Assembly (NCBI GenBank): GCA_016930575.1
Contig: JAFGGL010000065.1
Span: 28,895-92,894 of the forward strand
Direction of reading: 5' to 3'
Source: Clostridiales bacterium
GTDB taxonomy: Bacteria > Bacillota > Clostridia > Christensenellales > Aristaeellaceae
Length of the DNA: 64,000 nt
Both the position numbers and the translations under genes were made by a program. Position 1 is the stretch's first letter. Each line of letters begins with the position of its first letter. Shown piece by piece: positions 49,198-58,498 of the stretch. The notes beneath the pieces were generated by a model. The model was not told the DNA's origin, made no database searches, and worked only from the letters and a program-made list of their open reading frames with translations.

Positions 49198-49935
49198 ATG
49201 AGCAGATTGGGAGACCTACTGAAAACCGAACGCCTGCGCCGCGAGCTGACGCTCAAGCAGGTTTCGAAGCTCTCAGGCGTCAGCCATCAATATCTCAAGG
49301 CCGTAGAGGACGGCAAGAAGATCATCCCCGACGATCAGGCGCGCAGGATACTCAAGAAAATCGGCCTGAACGAACAGACCGAGCAGGGCTTTACGCTGGA
49401 CGATATCGCCGCGACCGTCGATCTGCACACAGTACAGCCACCGATACAAGGCGCACCGCCGCCCCTGCAGCCCGAAGAGACCGCACACGTGTTCAGCGAT
49501 ACCGGCAATCAGGAAATAAGTGTACAGGGCAGCGTTTGGCTGGACGCGCTAAAAAGCGTGCTCAAGCGCGTACCCGTTTTCAACGCCGTGATGGAAGAAA
49601 CGGATCACCGGCTGCTACCGATACTGCGGGGCAGAATAGAGGGCGCGTCGCCGGACAAGGTGTTTTTCTATCAGATGCCGGACGACAACATGCGCGGGTT
49701 TCGCATCATGAAAGGCGATTTGTGTTTTATCGTTCCCGCAGGAAGCCCGATTGATGGCGCCGTGATGCTGGTGGAATACAGAGGCAAGAAAATTGTTCGC
49801 AAGATCAGGAAACTGGACGCGCTCAGCATACTACTGCAAAGCTACGACCGGGAATACGAGGCCGAACCGTGCGCGCTGCCGGATGTTTCAATCATCGGGC
49901 ACGTGGTGAGGGTGGAATTCACGCTATCACAGTAA
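49198..49935 (+). CDS. XRE regulator with degenerate S24/LexA-like domain
   Basis: A 245-residue regulator. The N-terminal helix-turn-helix spans about 5-58 (LTLKQVSKLSGVSHQYLKAVEDGKK). A linker leads to a C-terminal beta-rich domain (about 140-243) laid out like the S24 peptidase of LexA and CI repressors: PDDNMRGFRIMKGDLCFIVP, then GAVMLVEYRGKKIVRKI and a closing IIGHVVRVEF. The catalytic serine is replaced by N164 and the lysine position by R201, so self-cleavage is unlikely. Start ATG 49198; the longer frame to 49099 has no ribosome site and crosses the promoter. It is a house regulator or phage-repressor relic; no other phage genes are nearby. Confidence 0.8.
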   Translation: MSRLGDLLKTERLRRELTLKQVSKLSGVSHQYLKAVEDGKKIIPDDQARRILKKIGLNEQTEQGFTLDDIAATVDLHTVQPPIQGAPPPLQPEETAHVFSDTGNQEISVQGSVWLDALKSVLKRVPVFNAVMEETDHRLLPILRGRIEGASPDKVFFYQMPDDNMRGFRIMKGDLCFIVPAGSPIDGAVMLVEYRGKKIVRKIRKLDALSILLQSYDREYEAEPCALPDVSIIGHVVRVEFTLSQ

Positions 49936-49971
49936 TTTACTCATGATAATCTACGATGTAAGGAGTTAACA

Positions 49972-51108
49972 ATGATCTACAAACCGTTTGGACAAACCGG
50001 TATCAGCCTTTCCGCACTTGGGTTCGGTGCGATGCGCCTGCCGATGGCAAGCGAAAACCGCGTGGACGACGTAAAAGCCGTTCCGTTGATGCAAAAGGCG
50101 TTTGAACTCGGTATTAATTTTATAGACACCGCACCGTACTACTGCGGACGGGACAGCGAGCGCGCCGTCGGCCTCGCGCTCAAAGGATGGCGCGACAAGG
50201 TATACCTATCAACAAAGAACCCGGCGACCGATTCCAAGAACGACAAATGGCGCAGGAACCTGGAAAAGTCGTTGGAAACGTTGGATACGGATTGGATCGA
50301 TTTCTATCATTTCTGGGGAATCGATCTGGAACGCTTTCAGGAAATGATCAAGCGCGGCGGCCCGCTGGACGACGCGCGCAAGGCGCTTTCCGAAGGGTTG
50401 ATCAAGCACCTGTGCTTTTCGTTCCATGACAAGGAACCGCAAAACATGAAACCGATCATCGACAGCGGGCATTTTACGTCCGTGCTTTGCCAATACAATC
50501 TGCTGGACCGCGCCAACGAGGAAAACATCGCCTATGCCAAAGAAAAAGGCCTTGGCGTGATCATCATGGGCCCCGTGGGCGGCGGTAGGTTGGGCGCGCC
50601 GTCAGACGCCGTGAAAAGCCTCCTCAAATCAAGGGCCGTAAGTTCGGCGGAAACGGCTTTGCGTTTTGTGCTGGCGAACCGGAACGTCAATATGGCGCTG
50701 TCCGGTATGGGGAACGAGCAGATGCTCGAAGAGAACTTGAAAGTTGCGTCTATCAGCGGGCCATTAAGCGAGGATGAGCTCACGCAGGTCAAGGCCATGC
50801 TTGACGAGAACAAGCGCCTGATGGACCTGTACTGTACAGGCTGCAACTACTGCATGCCGTGCCCGCAGCAGATCAACATTCCGCACCTGTTCCGTTTGAT
50901 GAACTATCACCGGGTATACAAGCTGACTGATTATGCGAAAGCGGAGTACCAAAAGACGACTGTTCCGCTGGAGAAAAGAGACGGCTGGACAAAACAGTTC
51001 GGTTTGGACGTCTCCCATTGCATAGAATGCGGACAATGCGAGAAGAAGTGCCCGCAAAAGCTGGAGATCATCAGGCAGCTCAAGGAGACCCAAAAGGCGC
51101 TGGGATGA
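49972..51108 (+). CDS. Aldo/keto reductase with C-terminal 4Fe-4S domain
   Basis: A 378-residue oxidoreductase. The aldo/keto reductase barrel fills about 1-270 with FIDTAPYYCG (Asp, Tyr), LSTKNP (Lys) and FYHFWG (His) as the catalytic set. The C-terminal third carries cysteine clusters CTGCNYCMPCPQ (about 284-295) and CIECGQCEKKCPQ (about 347-359), which read as ferredoxin-like iron-sulfur sites. Such fusions are common in anaerobes. The start ATG 49972 has AAGGAG upstream. It is single, ending at a strong terminator. Confidence 0.92.
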   Translation: MIYKPFGQTGISLSALGFGAMRLPMASENRVDDVKAVPLMQKAFELGINFIDTAPYYCGRDSERAVGLALKGWRDKVYLSTKNPATDSKNDKWRRNLEKSLETLDTDWIDFYHFWGIDLERFQEMIKRGGPLDDARKALSEGLIKHLCFSFHDKEPQNMKPIIDSGHFTSVLCQYNLLDRANEENIAYAKEKGLGVIIMGPVGGGRLGAPSDAVKSLLKSRAVSSAETALRFVLANRNVNMALSGMGNEQMLEENLKVASISGPLSEDELTQVKAMLDENKRLMDLYCTGCNYCMPCPQQINIPHLFRLMNYHRVYKLTDYAKAEYQKTTVPLEKRDGWTKQFGLDVSHCIECGQCEKKCPQKLEIIRQLKETQKALG

Positions 51109-51117
51109 TTCCAAAAC

Positions 51118-51146
51118 AAAAAGCCGTGCATGTCGCACGGCTTTTT
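51118..51146. terminator. Bidirectional terminator
   Basis: AAAAAGCCGTGC (51118-51129) and its complement (51135-51146) flank a 5-base loop, with T-runs on both sides. It lies between the aldo/keto reductase gene and the convergent ABC permease gene. Confidence 0.9.
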
Positions 51147-51154
51147 CTTATCTG

Positions 51155-52135
51155 TTATCTTCGGCCTTTGTCGTAGGGGATGCCCTCAGCTTTCGGTGCG
51201 CGGCTGCGCTTGCTGGTGAGCACAAGGATGATCATCGTTACCAGGTATGGCATGATCAGGTAGATGTATTCACTGGAAACAAGGTTTTCGAATTTGGGCA
51301 GGAACGTAAGGGACTTGGAATAAAACGAGATGATACGGAAGAATGCGAAGAAGAAACTGGCGAACAAGATGTTGACTGGTTTCCAGTTACCAAAGATCAT
51401 CACAGCCAGTGCCAGGAACCCGTATCCGGCGACAGTTGACAAAAACCCGCTGCCAGCCGCCATCGTGTACGCGATACCGCCGATCCCCGCAAGAAAGCCG
51501 GAGATGCCTACGCCTAAATAGCGCATCTTGTAAACGTTCACGCCGACGCTGTCCGCGGCCTGCGGATGCTCGCCGCATGCCCGCAGCCGCAGCCCGGTCT
51601 TTGTCCGATAGAGGAAGAAGATCGATAAAATAAGTATCAAAAACGCGATCGGCGTAGTGAGGAACAGGCTTTTGAACAGGAAAGTCGTCAGCACATTATC
51701 GGCTGTGATCCCCAGCGCTTCCGGCGAGATCCTCACCCAGCTGGGGATGAGGATGGTCGTTTGCGCCGTACCCTGGATGTTCCAGGTCACGACGACGGAC
51801 AGCGCGGGCGCCAGCATGTTCAGCGCCGTGCCAGATATAACCTGGTTGGATTTCAGCTTGATCGAGGCAAAGGCCAGGAGCTGGCTGTACAATATGCCGA
51901 CGACGCCCGCGATCACGATCGCGGCAAGCACGTACAGCTGCCTGTATTTCTCATCGAAACCGGCGTCGTCCACGTAGCGCAGGAAGAGACACGCGGCGAG
52001 CGCGCCCATGATCATAATGCCTTCCAGCGCGATATTCACTACGCCGCTGCGCTCGGAAAACATACCGCCAAGCGCGACGAGCATTAAAGGAACGGCAAAG
52101 ATCAGCGTAGCGCTTAAGATATCTCCGATAATCAT
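51155..52135 (-). CDS. BMP-type ABC transporter permease (second permease)
   Basis: A 326-residue membrane protein of the branched-chain amino acid/ribose permease superfamily, as in nucleoside ABC importers (NupC/YufQ). It has about eight to ten hydrophobic helices and the family segments ALGGMFSERSGVVNIALEGIM near the start and RACGEHPQAADSVGVNVYKMRYLGVGISG around 185-210. The ATG overlaps the preceding permease stop as ATGA. It is the last gene of the operon. Confidence 0.9.
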   Translation of the reverse strand: MIIGDILSATLIFAVPLMLVALGGMFSERSGVVNIALEGIMIMGALAACLFLRYVDDAGFDEKYRQLYVLAAIVIAGVVGILYSQLLAFASIKLKSNQVISGTALNMLAPALSVVVTWNIQGTAQTTILIPSWVRISPEALGITADNVLTTFLFKSLFLTTPIAFLILILSIFFLYRTKTGLRLRACGEHPQAADSVGVNVYKMRYLGVGISGFLAGIGGIAYTMAAGSGFLSTVAGYGFLALAVMIFGNWKPVNILFASFFFAFFRIISFYSKSLTFLPKFENLVSSEYIYLIMPYLVTMIILVLTSKRSRAPKAEGIPYDKGRR

Positions 52136-53307
52136 CGTTTCTCACCGTCCTTTTCATTTGCGTCGTCAGGTTGATCGTGTTCGGGTGGTGATGTATCGTC
52201 GTCGCGCAGGGAGTAAGCGGACAGGGAACGGCGCATAAACAGTTTCCCGAACCAAATCTTTAACAGCAGCGCAAACGCGCTCACATAAATGATCACCCCG
52301 ATGATGATATCGATGTTTTCCCGCACGAATCTTGGCTGCAGCGCGTCGCCTCCGACCTGGATATAGCTGATGAACAGCGCGCTGACAATGACGCCGATCG
52401 GATGCGAGTTCGCCAGCAGGGCGACGGGGATCCCGTTGAACCCTGCCGGAAGCAAGACTTTGACGAATGTATACTGGCCTGTACCGCTCAGATAATACAG
52501 GCTGCCGCCAAGACCCGCTAATGCGCCGGCGATCATCATGGAATAGATGATGTTGCGCTTGGCGTTGATGCCTGCGTATCGGCTCGCGTCGCGGTTATAG
52601 CCGCAGGCCTTGATCTCATACCCAAAGGCCGTTTTTTGGAGAAGCACCCATATGATCACAGCGACGATGATCGCAACGAATATTCCGATATTGACTAGAT
52701 TGCTGCTTAGCAGTTCGTCCAGACCAAGCTTTGGAAGCACTGCGTTGGCGTTGGCGTCAGCCAGGACAGGCGATCTGTCGCGTATGGATGATTTGCCCCA
52801 GTAGTCCACGACCAGCATTGGGAGGTTTGTAAACGCCATGTTGACGGCAAATACCGCGATCCAGTTGAACATGATGGTCGTAATGACCTCGTTGACGTTG
52901 AACAGCGCTTTGCAGATGCCAGGAATCGCACCCCAGACAGCGCCCCCGATCATCGCGGCGATGATGGCGAGGTACCAGGGCAGTTGCAGCTGAATGCCTG
53001 TAAACAAGGCAAAGAATGCGCCTATTGTGTACTGACCGGTCGCGCCGATGTTGAAAAGACCCGTTCTAAACGCAAACGCGACGGATAAACCGGTACATAT
53101 CAGCGGCATGGCCTGGTAAAGGACCTTCGCGATCTTCGTCGGATTGGACAGCCCGATCGTCAGGATCCTTATGACGCCCCACCAGGCGCGTTCAGGGTTG
53201 GTGATCAGCAAGAACAGGTATCCGATCACCAGCCCGATAATGATTGCGCCGACGGCGGACAATATGGTCGTCATCAGCGCGGTATTGAATGTGCGCCTGC
53301 GTTTCAC
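52132..53307 (-). CDS. BMP-type ABC transporter permease (first permease)
   Basis: A 391-residue permease like NupB/YufP. Typical segments are [28 protein letters not shown] and [35 protein letters not shown]. The C-terminus carries an acidic tail of about 30 residues ([23 protein letters not shown] region) that is not usual. The start is GTG 53307, two bases after the ATPase stop, so translation is coupled. Confidence 0.9.
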   Translation of the reverse strand: MKRRRTFNTALMTTILSAVGAIIIGLVIGYLFLLITNPERAWWGVIRILTIGLSNPTKIAKVLYQAMPLICTGLSVAFAFRTGLFNIGATGQYTIGAFFALFTGIQLQLPWYLAIIAAMIGGAVWGAIPGICKALFNVNEVITTIMFNWIAVFAVNMAFTNLPMLVVDYWGKSSIRDRSPVLADANANAVLPKLGLDELLSSNLVNIGIFVAIIVAVIIWVLLQKTAFGYEIKACGYNRDASRYAGINAKRNIIYSMMIAGALAGLGGSLYYLSGTGQYTFVKVLLPAGFNGIPVALLANSHPIGVIVSALFISYIQVGGDALQPRFVRENIDIIIGVIIYVSAFALLLKIWFGKLFMRRSLSAYSLRDDDTSPPEHDQPDDANEKDGEKR

Positions 53308-53308
53308 G

Positions 53309-54850
53309 CTACATCACCTCCCGTACGAAATCGCTCGGCGTCGCTCCTGCCATGTACAGCCCGAGTTCCTGGCGTACGGCATGCTCCGCATCCACTTCGG
53401 CGACGATCTTGCCTTCATACATCACCAGGATGCGGTCAGAGATGTTCATCACCTCTTCCAGTTCCAGGCTGACGAGCAAGACCGCCCGTCCTTCGTCCCG
53501 CGCGGCGATGAGCTGTTTTTGTATGTATTCGATCGCGCCGACGTCCAGCCCGCGCGTGGGCTGAACGGCGATCAACAGATCGGGGGAGAGGCTGACTTCG
53601 CGCGCGATGATCGCCTTTTGCTGGTTGCCGCCGCTCATACTACGGGCAGGCGTATCCGGGCCTTCTCCGGCGCGAATGTCAAAGAAGCGGATCAATTTCT
53701 CCGCGTGTTCCTGTATCGCCGGGAAGCGAAGAAACCCGTACTTTTTAAACTGCGGCGTATGGTAACTTTTCAAGATCATGTTTTCCGCCAGATTATAATC
53801 CAGTACCAGCCCGTAGCGGTGCCTGTCCTCCGGAATATGCGCGATCCCCAAATCGTTTCGTTCCCGGATGGAGCATTTGGTAATATCTTGTTCGCCGAAT
53901 GTGATCGTACCGTGCGTCGGTTTCATAAGTCCCGTCAGCGTATACACCAACTCGCTCTGGCCGTTTCCTTCAATACCGGCGATACTGACGATCTCTCCGC
54001 GGCGGACATTGAAAGACACGTTGTGCAACTGATGCTTGCCGCTTGCTTCGGTCGTCAGGGAGAGATTGCTGACGCGCAAGATCGCATCCTTGGGATCGGC
54101 GGGTTTCTTATCCACTTTGAAAATGACCTTGCGCCCCACCATCATCTCTGCGAGCGAATCGACCGTCGAGTCCTTCACGTCCACGGTCCCGACGCATTTG
54201 CCCTTGCGCAGCACCGTACAGCGGTCCGCGACGGCTTTGATCTCGTTGAGTTTATGCGTAATGAAAAGGATCGACTTGCCCTCTCTGGCAAAGTTGCGCA
54301 TAGTCAGCATCAGTTCTTCGATTTCCTGCGGCGTCAGCACCGCCGTCGGTTCGTCAAATATCAGAATATCATTATCGCGGTACAGCATCTTGAGGATCTC
54401 CACGCGCTGCTGCATGCCTACGCTGATATCCTCGATCACCGCGTCCAAATCTACCTGCAATTTATATTTTTCGCTGAGTTTCAGCGCTTTCTCCCGCGCC
54501 TTTTTCTTTTGCAGTACGCCCCGTTTCGTCTCCTCCGCCCCAAGCATGATGTTGTCCAGGACAGAAAACACTTCCACCAATTTGAAGTGTTGGTGCACCA
54601 TGCCGATTCCCTTTTTGTTTGCGTCCTTCGGATCGTGGATGCGCACCGGGACCCCATCCTTAAGAATTTCACCAGCTTCAGCCTGATATATACCAAAAAG
54701 CACGCCCATCAGCGTGGACTTGCCGGCCCCATTCTCGCCCAGCAGCGCGTGGATCTCGCCTTTTTTAAGTTGAAGTGTGATATTATCATTGGCGATCACA
54801 CCCGGGAATACTTTGCGTATTCCATTCATTTCAATGATGTATTCACTCAT
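53309..54850 (-). CDS. BMP-type ABC transporter ATP-binding protein
   Basis: A 513-residue protein with two fused ABC domains, as in NupA/YufO and sugar importers. Domain 1 has Walker [10 protein letters not shown] and signature [11 protein letters not shown]; domain 2 has the degenerate Walker [11 protein letters not shown] and signature [15 protein letters not shown] with VQPTRGLD. The degenerate second P-loop is normal for this family. It follows the BMP binding protein gene and an intercistronic palindrome. Confidence 0.93.
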   Translation of the reverse strand: MSEYIIEMNGIRKVFPGVIANDNITLQLKKGEIHALLGENGAGKSTLMGVLFGIYQAEAGEILKDGVPVRIHDPKDANKKGIGMVHQHFKLVEVFSVLDNIMLGAEETKRGVLQKKKAREKALKLSEKYKLQVDLDAVIEDISVGMQQRVEILKMLYRDNDILIFDEPTAVLTPQEIEELMLTMRNFAREGKSILFITHKLNEIKAVADRCTVLRKGKCVGTVDVKDSTVDSLAEMMVGRKVIFKVDKKPADPKDAILRVSNLSLTTEASGKHQLHNVSFNVRRGEIVSIAGIEGNGQSELVYTLTGLMKPTHGTITFGEQDITKCSIRERNDLGIAHIPEDRHRYGLVLDYNLAENMILKSYHTPQFKKYGFLRFPAIQEHAEKLIRFFDIRAGEGPDTPARSMSGGNQQKAIIAREVSLSPDLLIAVQPTRGLDVGAIEYIQKQLIAARDEGRAVLLVSLELEEVMNISDRILVMYEGKIVAEVDAEHAVRQELGLYMAGATPSDFVREVM

Positions 54851-54888
54851 GTATATGCCCCTTAAGTTGGAAAGATGACCGGCCTTTG

Positions 54889-54922
54889 AAAGAAAGGCCA
54901 GGCGATCGCCTGGCCTTTCTTT
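54889..54922 (-). terminator. Intercistronic palindrome between the BMP gene and its ATPase gene
   Basis: A perfect 34-base palindrome (17-base arms starting AAAGAAAGGCCAGGCG) lies 12 bases past the BMP stop and 38 bases before the ATPase start. Its end gives CTTTCTTT on the minus strand. Partial termination or 3' protection here would make the binding protein more abundant than the membrane complex. Confidence 0.75.
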
Positions 54923-54934
54923 CGATGAAGATTG

Positions 54935-55999
54935 TTAGTTCTGATAGTCGACGGTCGTGGCAACAGTTACAGGAGGCGTATCAATCGCGTCGGATATCAC
55001 CACACCGCCGCTCTGCAGAGCGGCCACGAGAATGTAGTAATCATCAACGGTCAGCGTCCTGAAGCGCCAGGTCTCCTCGTCGGTCGGAAGGCCGCATGCG
55101 CTCTGCTCGATGCTCAGGACGATATCAACGCCCGCCACTTCTGCCGGAATGGCAAGACCGTTGTCGTATACCTGTTGCAGAAGGCCCTTCATGGGTTCCG
55201 GGATCACCTTGATAGCAGAAGTAATGATGAGTTCGCTGTCATAGCCCTGGTTGGTATCAACGCCGATCACGGCCCCGCCGGCAGTCTCGGCGGCTGCCAG
55301 GCAGCTAAACAAGATACCGCCGCCGCAGGAGAAAACGACCTCCGTGCCTTCGGCGTACCAGCTGTCCATCTTTGCCTTGATTTCATCAGTAGGCCAGAAT
55401 GCATTGGAATACCAATACTTCACTTCAGGCGTTACGCCAAGCGCCTGCGCGGCGTAATCGACGCCCTGGAGGAAGCCGAAACCGAACCTGACGACAGCGG
55501 GGACGTCGATGCCACCGAGGAAGCCAAGCTTGGTGTAGCCGTCCATCACGGCGGCAGCGCCTGCCATGAACCCGGATTGTTCTTCCTTATAGATAAAGTT
55601 GGTGATGTTGGCAGGATAATCATCCGGCGCAATGCTCAAGTCCACGCCCAGGAAAACGACGTCGGGATGGGCTTTGGCGGCGGTTGCCACAGCGGTGCTC
55701 CACAGATAACCGGGAAGAAGGATGACTTTCGCTCCGTTATCAACCGCGAGCGTGATGGCTTCCAGGCGGGCGTCGTCGCTGTCTTCGGAAGGCCTGTAGT
55801 AGTCGTAGTCATCTTTTTCCACCAAGCCGTTTGCTTCCGCAAAGGCTTGCAGGCCTTTCCACGTGCTTTCGTTGAAGCCGTGGTCGTCAATGTTGCCGAC
55901 GTCGGTGACCAGCGCGTAGGTGATTCCGTCGGCCAGGGCGGCAGCGCTTACCGACAGCATTAACACAAGTGAAATGAACACTAAAAGAATCCTTTTCAT
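54935..55999 (-). CDS. BMP-family substrate-binding protein (nucleoside-type)
   Basis: An exported 354-residue binding protein of the basic membrane protein/PnrA family, which bind purine nucleosides in studied cases. The mature part starts with DGITYALVTDVGNIDDHGFNES, and the nucleoside-site regions DDHGFNESTW, GFMAGAAAVMDG and CGGGI are visible. The signal peptide (about 1-24) ends in AAALADG and has no lipobox cysteine, unusual for a Gram-positive binding protein. Start ATG 55999 has GAGGAGG eight bases upstream. Confidence 0.92.
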   Translation of the reverse strand: MKRILLVFISLVLMLSVSAAALADGITYALVTDVGNIDDHGFNESTWKGLQAFAEANGLVEKDDYDYYRPSEDSDDARLEAITLAVDNGAKVILLPGYLWSTAVATAAKAHPDVVFLGVDLSIAPDDYPANITNFIYKEEQSGFMAGAAAVMDGYTKLGFLGGIDVPAVVRFGFGFLQGVDYAAQALGVTPEVKYWYSNAFWPTDEIKAKMDSWYAEGTEVVFSCGGGILFSCLAAAETAGGAVIGVDTNQGYDSELIITSAIKVIPEPMKGLLQQVYDNGLAIPAEVAGVDIVLSIEQSACGLPTDEETWRFRTLTVDDYYILVAALQSGGVVISDAIDTPPVTVATTVDYQN

Positions 56000-56052
56000 G
56001 ATAGATTTCCTCCTCATTTATTTGTGCGGTTTAGGCACTCTTCTATGCAACT

Positions 56053-56081
56053 ATCATAGCAGACTGCGATATTAAAAACAA
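56053..56081 (-). promoter_or_regulatory. Probable promoter of the BMP transporter operon
   Basis: On the minus strand TTGTTT (56081-56076) and TATGAT (56058-56053) are 17 bases apart, about 53 bases before the start codon. The rest of the gap 56000-56220 shows no gene or recognised riboswitch. Confidence 0.5.
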
Positions 56082-56220
56082 GAAAAGACTTTATGAATAT
56101 TCTGTTACAAACGGCTTGATATCAAGGCTTTCACATTACCGCACGCGACATTAAGCATGGATTTCACATTTGCGGATATTCTATTCATCTTCGGTATATT
56201 CTATACGCCCGACGGCGTTT

Positions 56221-56787
56221 CTAAAAGAGTATCCCAAGGTGTTCAAGCAAGATCTTCAGACCGATCAAGATCAGCACGCCGCCGCCGAAATACTCGGCTT
56301 TGGTTTTGAATCGAACGCCGAACATCTGGCCGATGATGACGCCGCCGAACGAAATAACAAAGGCCGCAGAGCCGATCACAGCGGCCGCAAGCGCTATGGG
56401 CGTATGCAGGAGTGCGAAGGTGACGCCTGCCGCGAGTGCGTCAATGCTAGTGGCGACAGAAAGCACGAACAATTCACGGTAGTTGATCGTCAAATCGCAG
56501 GGTTCCGCTTCCGTGTTCTTCTCCCTGTACGCGCCCCATATCATTTTCAGGCCGATAAGGGAGAGGAGGACGAAGGCGATCCAATGGTCCAGAGACTCGA
56601 TCTGCGCGGAAAACTGCCTGCCCAAAAGCCAGCCGAGTACCGGCATAAGCGCTTGAAAGCCCCCGAAAAAGAAGGCGATCACAACAGCATATCCGTATTG
56701 GATTTTTCGCATGCACAGGCCCTTGCCCATGGCTACGGCGAACGCGTCCATGGATAGGCCGACGGCAATAAGAGTTAGCTCAAGCAA
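56221..56787 (-). CDS. mntP: Manganese efflux pump MntP
   Basis: A 188-residue membrane protein with six helices. It has the repeated signature of the family: VGLSMDAFAVAMGKG near the start and VATSIDALAAGVTFAL in the second half, whose aspartates are needed for manganese export in E. coli. Length is exactly that of known MntP. It is the last gene of the alr-to-mntP group, 13 bases after the coiled-coil gene, and no yybP-ykoY manganese riboswitch precedes it. Confidence 0.93.
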   Translation of the reverse strand: MLELTLIAVGLSMDAFAVAMGKGLCMRKIQYGYAVVIAFFFGGFQALMPVLGWLLGRQFSAQIESLDHWIAFVLLSLIGLKMIWGAYREKNTEAEPCDLTINYRELFVLSVATSIDALAAGVTFALLHTPIALAAAVIGSAAFVISFGGVIIGQMFGVRFKTKAEYFGGGVLILIGLKILLEHLGILF

Positions 56788-56800
56788 TCAGCCGCACTCC

Positions 56801-57430
56801 TCACATCGACGATATGGTTTGGTCCACCTGCTGGCGGATCATGCGGATCTCCGTCAGCTTCTCGCTGACGGCGCGGTCCAGCTGCTTCATCACCTCATCG
56901 ATGTGTTGAAATACGTCTTTGTACAGCGCGTCCACTTCATTCTGAGCGGATTGCTTCAGGTCTTCGGATTCCAGACGCGCCCTTGCGACGATTTCCTGTT
57001 CGTTGATCAGTTGTTTGGCCCTGGCCTCCGCATCGGCGAGTATCCTGTCGGCGTTCTGTTTGGCCTCCGCCATGATCTGGCGCGCCTGTTCCTGCGCGCG
57101 CTTGACCATATCCTGCGATTTCACTGTAGCGGCGTTCATGGCATTCTGCGCCTTCACATTGGCCTCGTTCAACAGAGCGGCCGCGCGGGAATTGGCGTCG
57201 TTTTTCGTGTGTTCCGCCATCTCTCTGGCCTCGGTGATGATCGCGTTCTGATTTTCGATCACGCCCTGCGCGGCCGTCATATCCACAGGAAGACTCTCGC
57301 GGATATCCTGCACTAATTTGTAGCAATGATCGCGGTCGATCATCACGGAATTGCTAAGCGGTATCTTCTTCCCTGATGAAATAAGATCATCCAGTTCGTT
57401 CAGATATATCATGGTTTGAGACTTGTTCAT
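56801..57430 (-). CDS. DivIVA-like/ATPase-type coiled-coil protein
   Basis: A 209-residue soluble protein dominated by a long coiled coil (about 55-195) rich in Ala, Glu, Lys and Gln (NANVKAQNAMNAATVKSQDMVKRAQEQARQ style), resembling the stalk of ATP synthase subunit b or a DivIVA segment. Proteins like this often follow coaD in clostridia, with no known function. The N-terminal 50 residues (MIYLNELDDLISSGKKIPLSNSVMID) are more conserved-looking. Start ATG 57430. A role in division or polarity is only a guess. Confidence 0.7.
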   Translation of the reverse strand: MNKSQTMIYLNELDDLISSGKKIPLSNSVMIDRDHCYKLVQDIRESLPVDMTAAQGVIENQNAIITEAREMAEHTKNDANSRAAALLNEANVKAQNAMNAATVKSQDMVKRAQEQARQIMAEAKQNADRILADAEARAKQLINEQEIVARARLESEDLKQSAQNEVDALYKDVFQHIDEVMKQLDRAVSEKLTEIRMIRQQVDQTISSM

Positions 57431-57451
57431 GGATCTCGGCCTCCTGAAACC

Positions 57452-57940
57452 TTATTTGGAGCGGAAACGCTTGTTGACTTCCTGAAGAATGCACGCGGGC
57501 ACGAACGCGGAGATATCGCCTCCGAACGAGGCGATCTGCCTGACGATGCCCGACGAGATATAGGCATACTGCGGCGACGTCATCAGAAACAGGCTTTCCA
57601 TGGTTTCCGACAGCTGGCTGTTCATCTGCGCCATTTGAAACTCGGCCTCAAAGTCGCTGGCGCTGCGCAGACCGCGGACCACAAACCCTGCGTCGATAGA
57701 ACGCATATAGTCTACCAACAATCCGCTGTAACTGTCAATTTTTATATTGGGCAGATGGGCGCACGCTTTTTTCAGCATCGCCATACGTTCGTCCACGGTA
57801 AAGACCTTTTCCTTGTCCGGATTATCAAGCACCGCTACGCGTATCTCGGGGAACAGCCTGCTCACCCGCCCGATGATATCAAGATGCCCATGCGTAACGG
57901 GATCGAAGCTTCCCGGGTACACGCATATTCTATTCTCCAT
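57452..57940 (-). CDS. coaD: Pantetheine-phosphate adenylyltransferase
   Basis: Adds AMP to 4'-phosphopantetheine in coenzyme A synthesis. The 162 residues have the nucleotidyltransferase THGH motif in YPGSFDPVTHGHLDII and the late YISSGIVRQIA. Length is standard. It overlaps rsmD by 11 bases, the common rsmD-coaD pairing. Confidence 0.96.
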   Translation of the reverse strand: MENRICVYPGSFDPVTHGHLDIIGRVSRLFPEIRVAVLDNPDKEKVFTVDERMAMLKKACAHLPNIKIDSYSGLLVDYMRSIDAGFVVRGLRSASDFEAEFQMAQMNSQLSETMESLFLMTSPQYAYISSGIVRQIASFGGDISAFVPACILQEVNKRFRSK

Positions 57941-58496
57941 CCTGCTTTCCTCCCGCGTTGAAGCGATAGATATGGATCACGGTGTCGCCGTAGGTTCTGT
58001 GGTCTTTCAAGATAAATGGGGGAGACAGCCCCGGTATGACGTCTTTCCGATGCTCGATCACGATCAATGCGTCGTCTGAAAGCAATTCATTCTCAATGAG
58101 CGTATCGGTCATATCACGGTACTGCGTCAGGTCGTAAGGCGGATCCAAAAAAACCAGGTCGAACGACTGCTTCTCTAAGCTCTGCAAAACGCCGCGCCAA
58201 TCCCCGCGGATGACCGTTGATTGCTTTCCAAAACCGAGTGTCTCCGCATTCCGGCGGATACAGTCGATTGCCTTTACGGCATTATCCGCGAGCATCGCGC
58301 GGTCCGCGCCGCGGCTCAACGCTTCCAGTCCCAGCGCGCCGCTGCCGGCGAACAGATCGAGCACCTTTGCGCCCGGTACGTACCGCTGGATGATATTGAA
58401 CAGCGATTCGCGCACATAGTCCTGTGTCGGGCGGGTATGACGCCCTTTGGGGCTTGCGATAGTATGCCCCTTGGCAGACCCGGCAATGATCCGCAT
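57930..58496 (-). CDS. rsmD: 16S rRNA (guanine966-N2)-methyltransferase RsmD
   Basis: Methylates G966 of 16S rRNA. The 188 residues show the SAM-binding DLFAGSGALGLEALSRGA near 47-64 and the catalytic LDPPYD motif near 118; the N-terminus MRIIAGSAKGHTI is typical. It overlaps coaD and follows the membrane protein gene by two bases. Confidence 0.95.
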   Translation of the reverse strand: MRIIAGSAKGHTIASPKGRHTRPTQDYVRESLFNIIQRYVPGAKVLDLFAGSGALGLEALSRGADRAMLADNAVKAIDCIRRNAETLGFGKQSTVIRGDWRGVLQSLEKQSFDLVFLDPPYDLTQYRDMTDTLIENELLSDDALIVIEHRKDVIPGLSPPFILKDHRTYGDTVIHIYRFNAGGKQDGE

Positions 58497-58498
58497 CG

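Noticed and set aside
49198..49935. LexA
   Set aside because: The DNA-binding part is an XRE helix-turn-helix rather than the LexA winged helix, and the protease residues are replaced.
53144..54865. 573-residue plus-strand frame opposite the ABC ATPase gene
   Set aside because: Antisense shadow of a gene with complete ABC motifs; no recognisable domain.
56788..56800. Manganese riboswitch before mntP
   Set aside because: Only 13 bases separate mntP from the preceding gene, so no yybP-ykoY element can fit.
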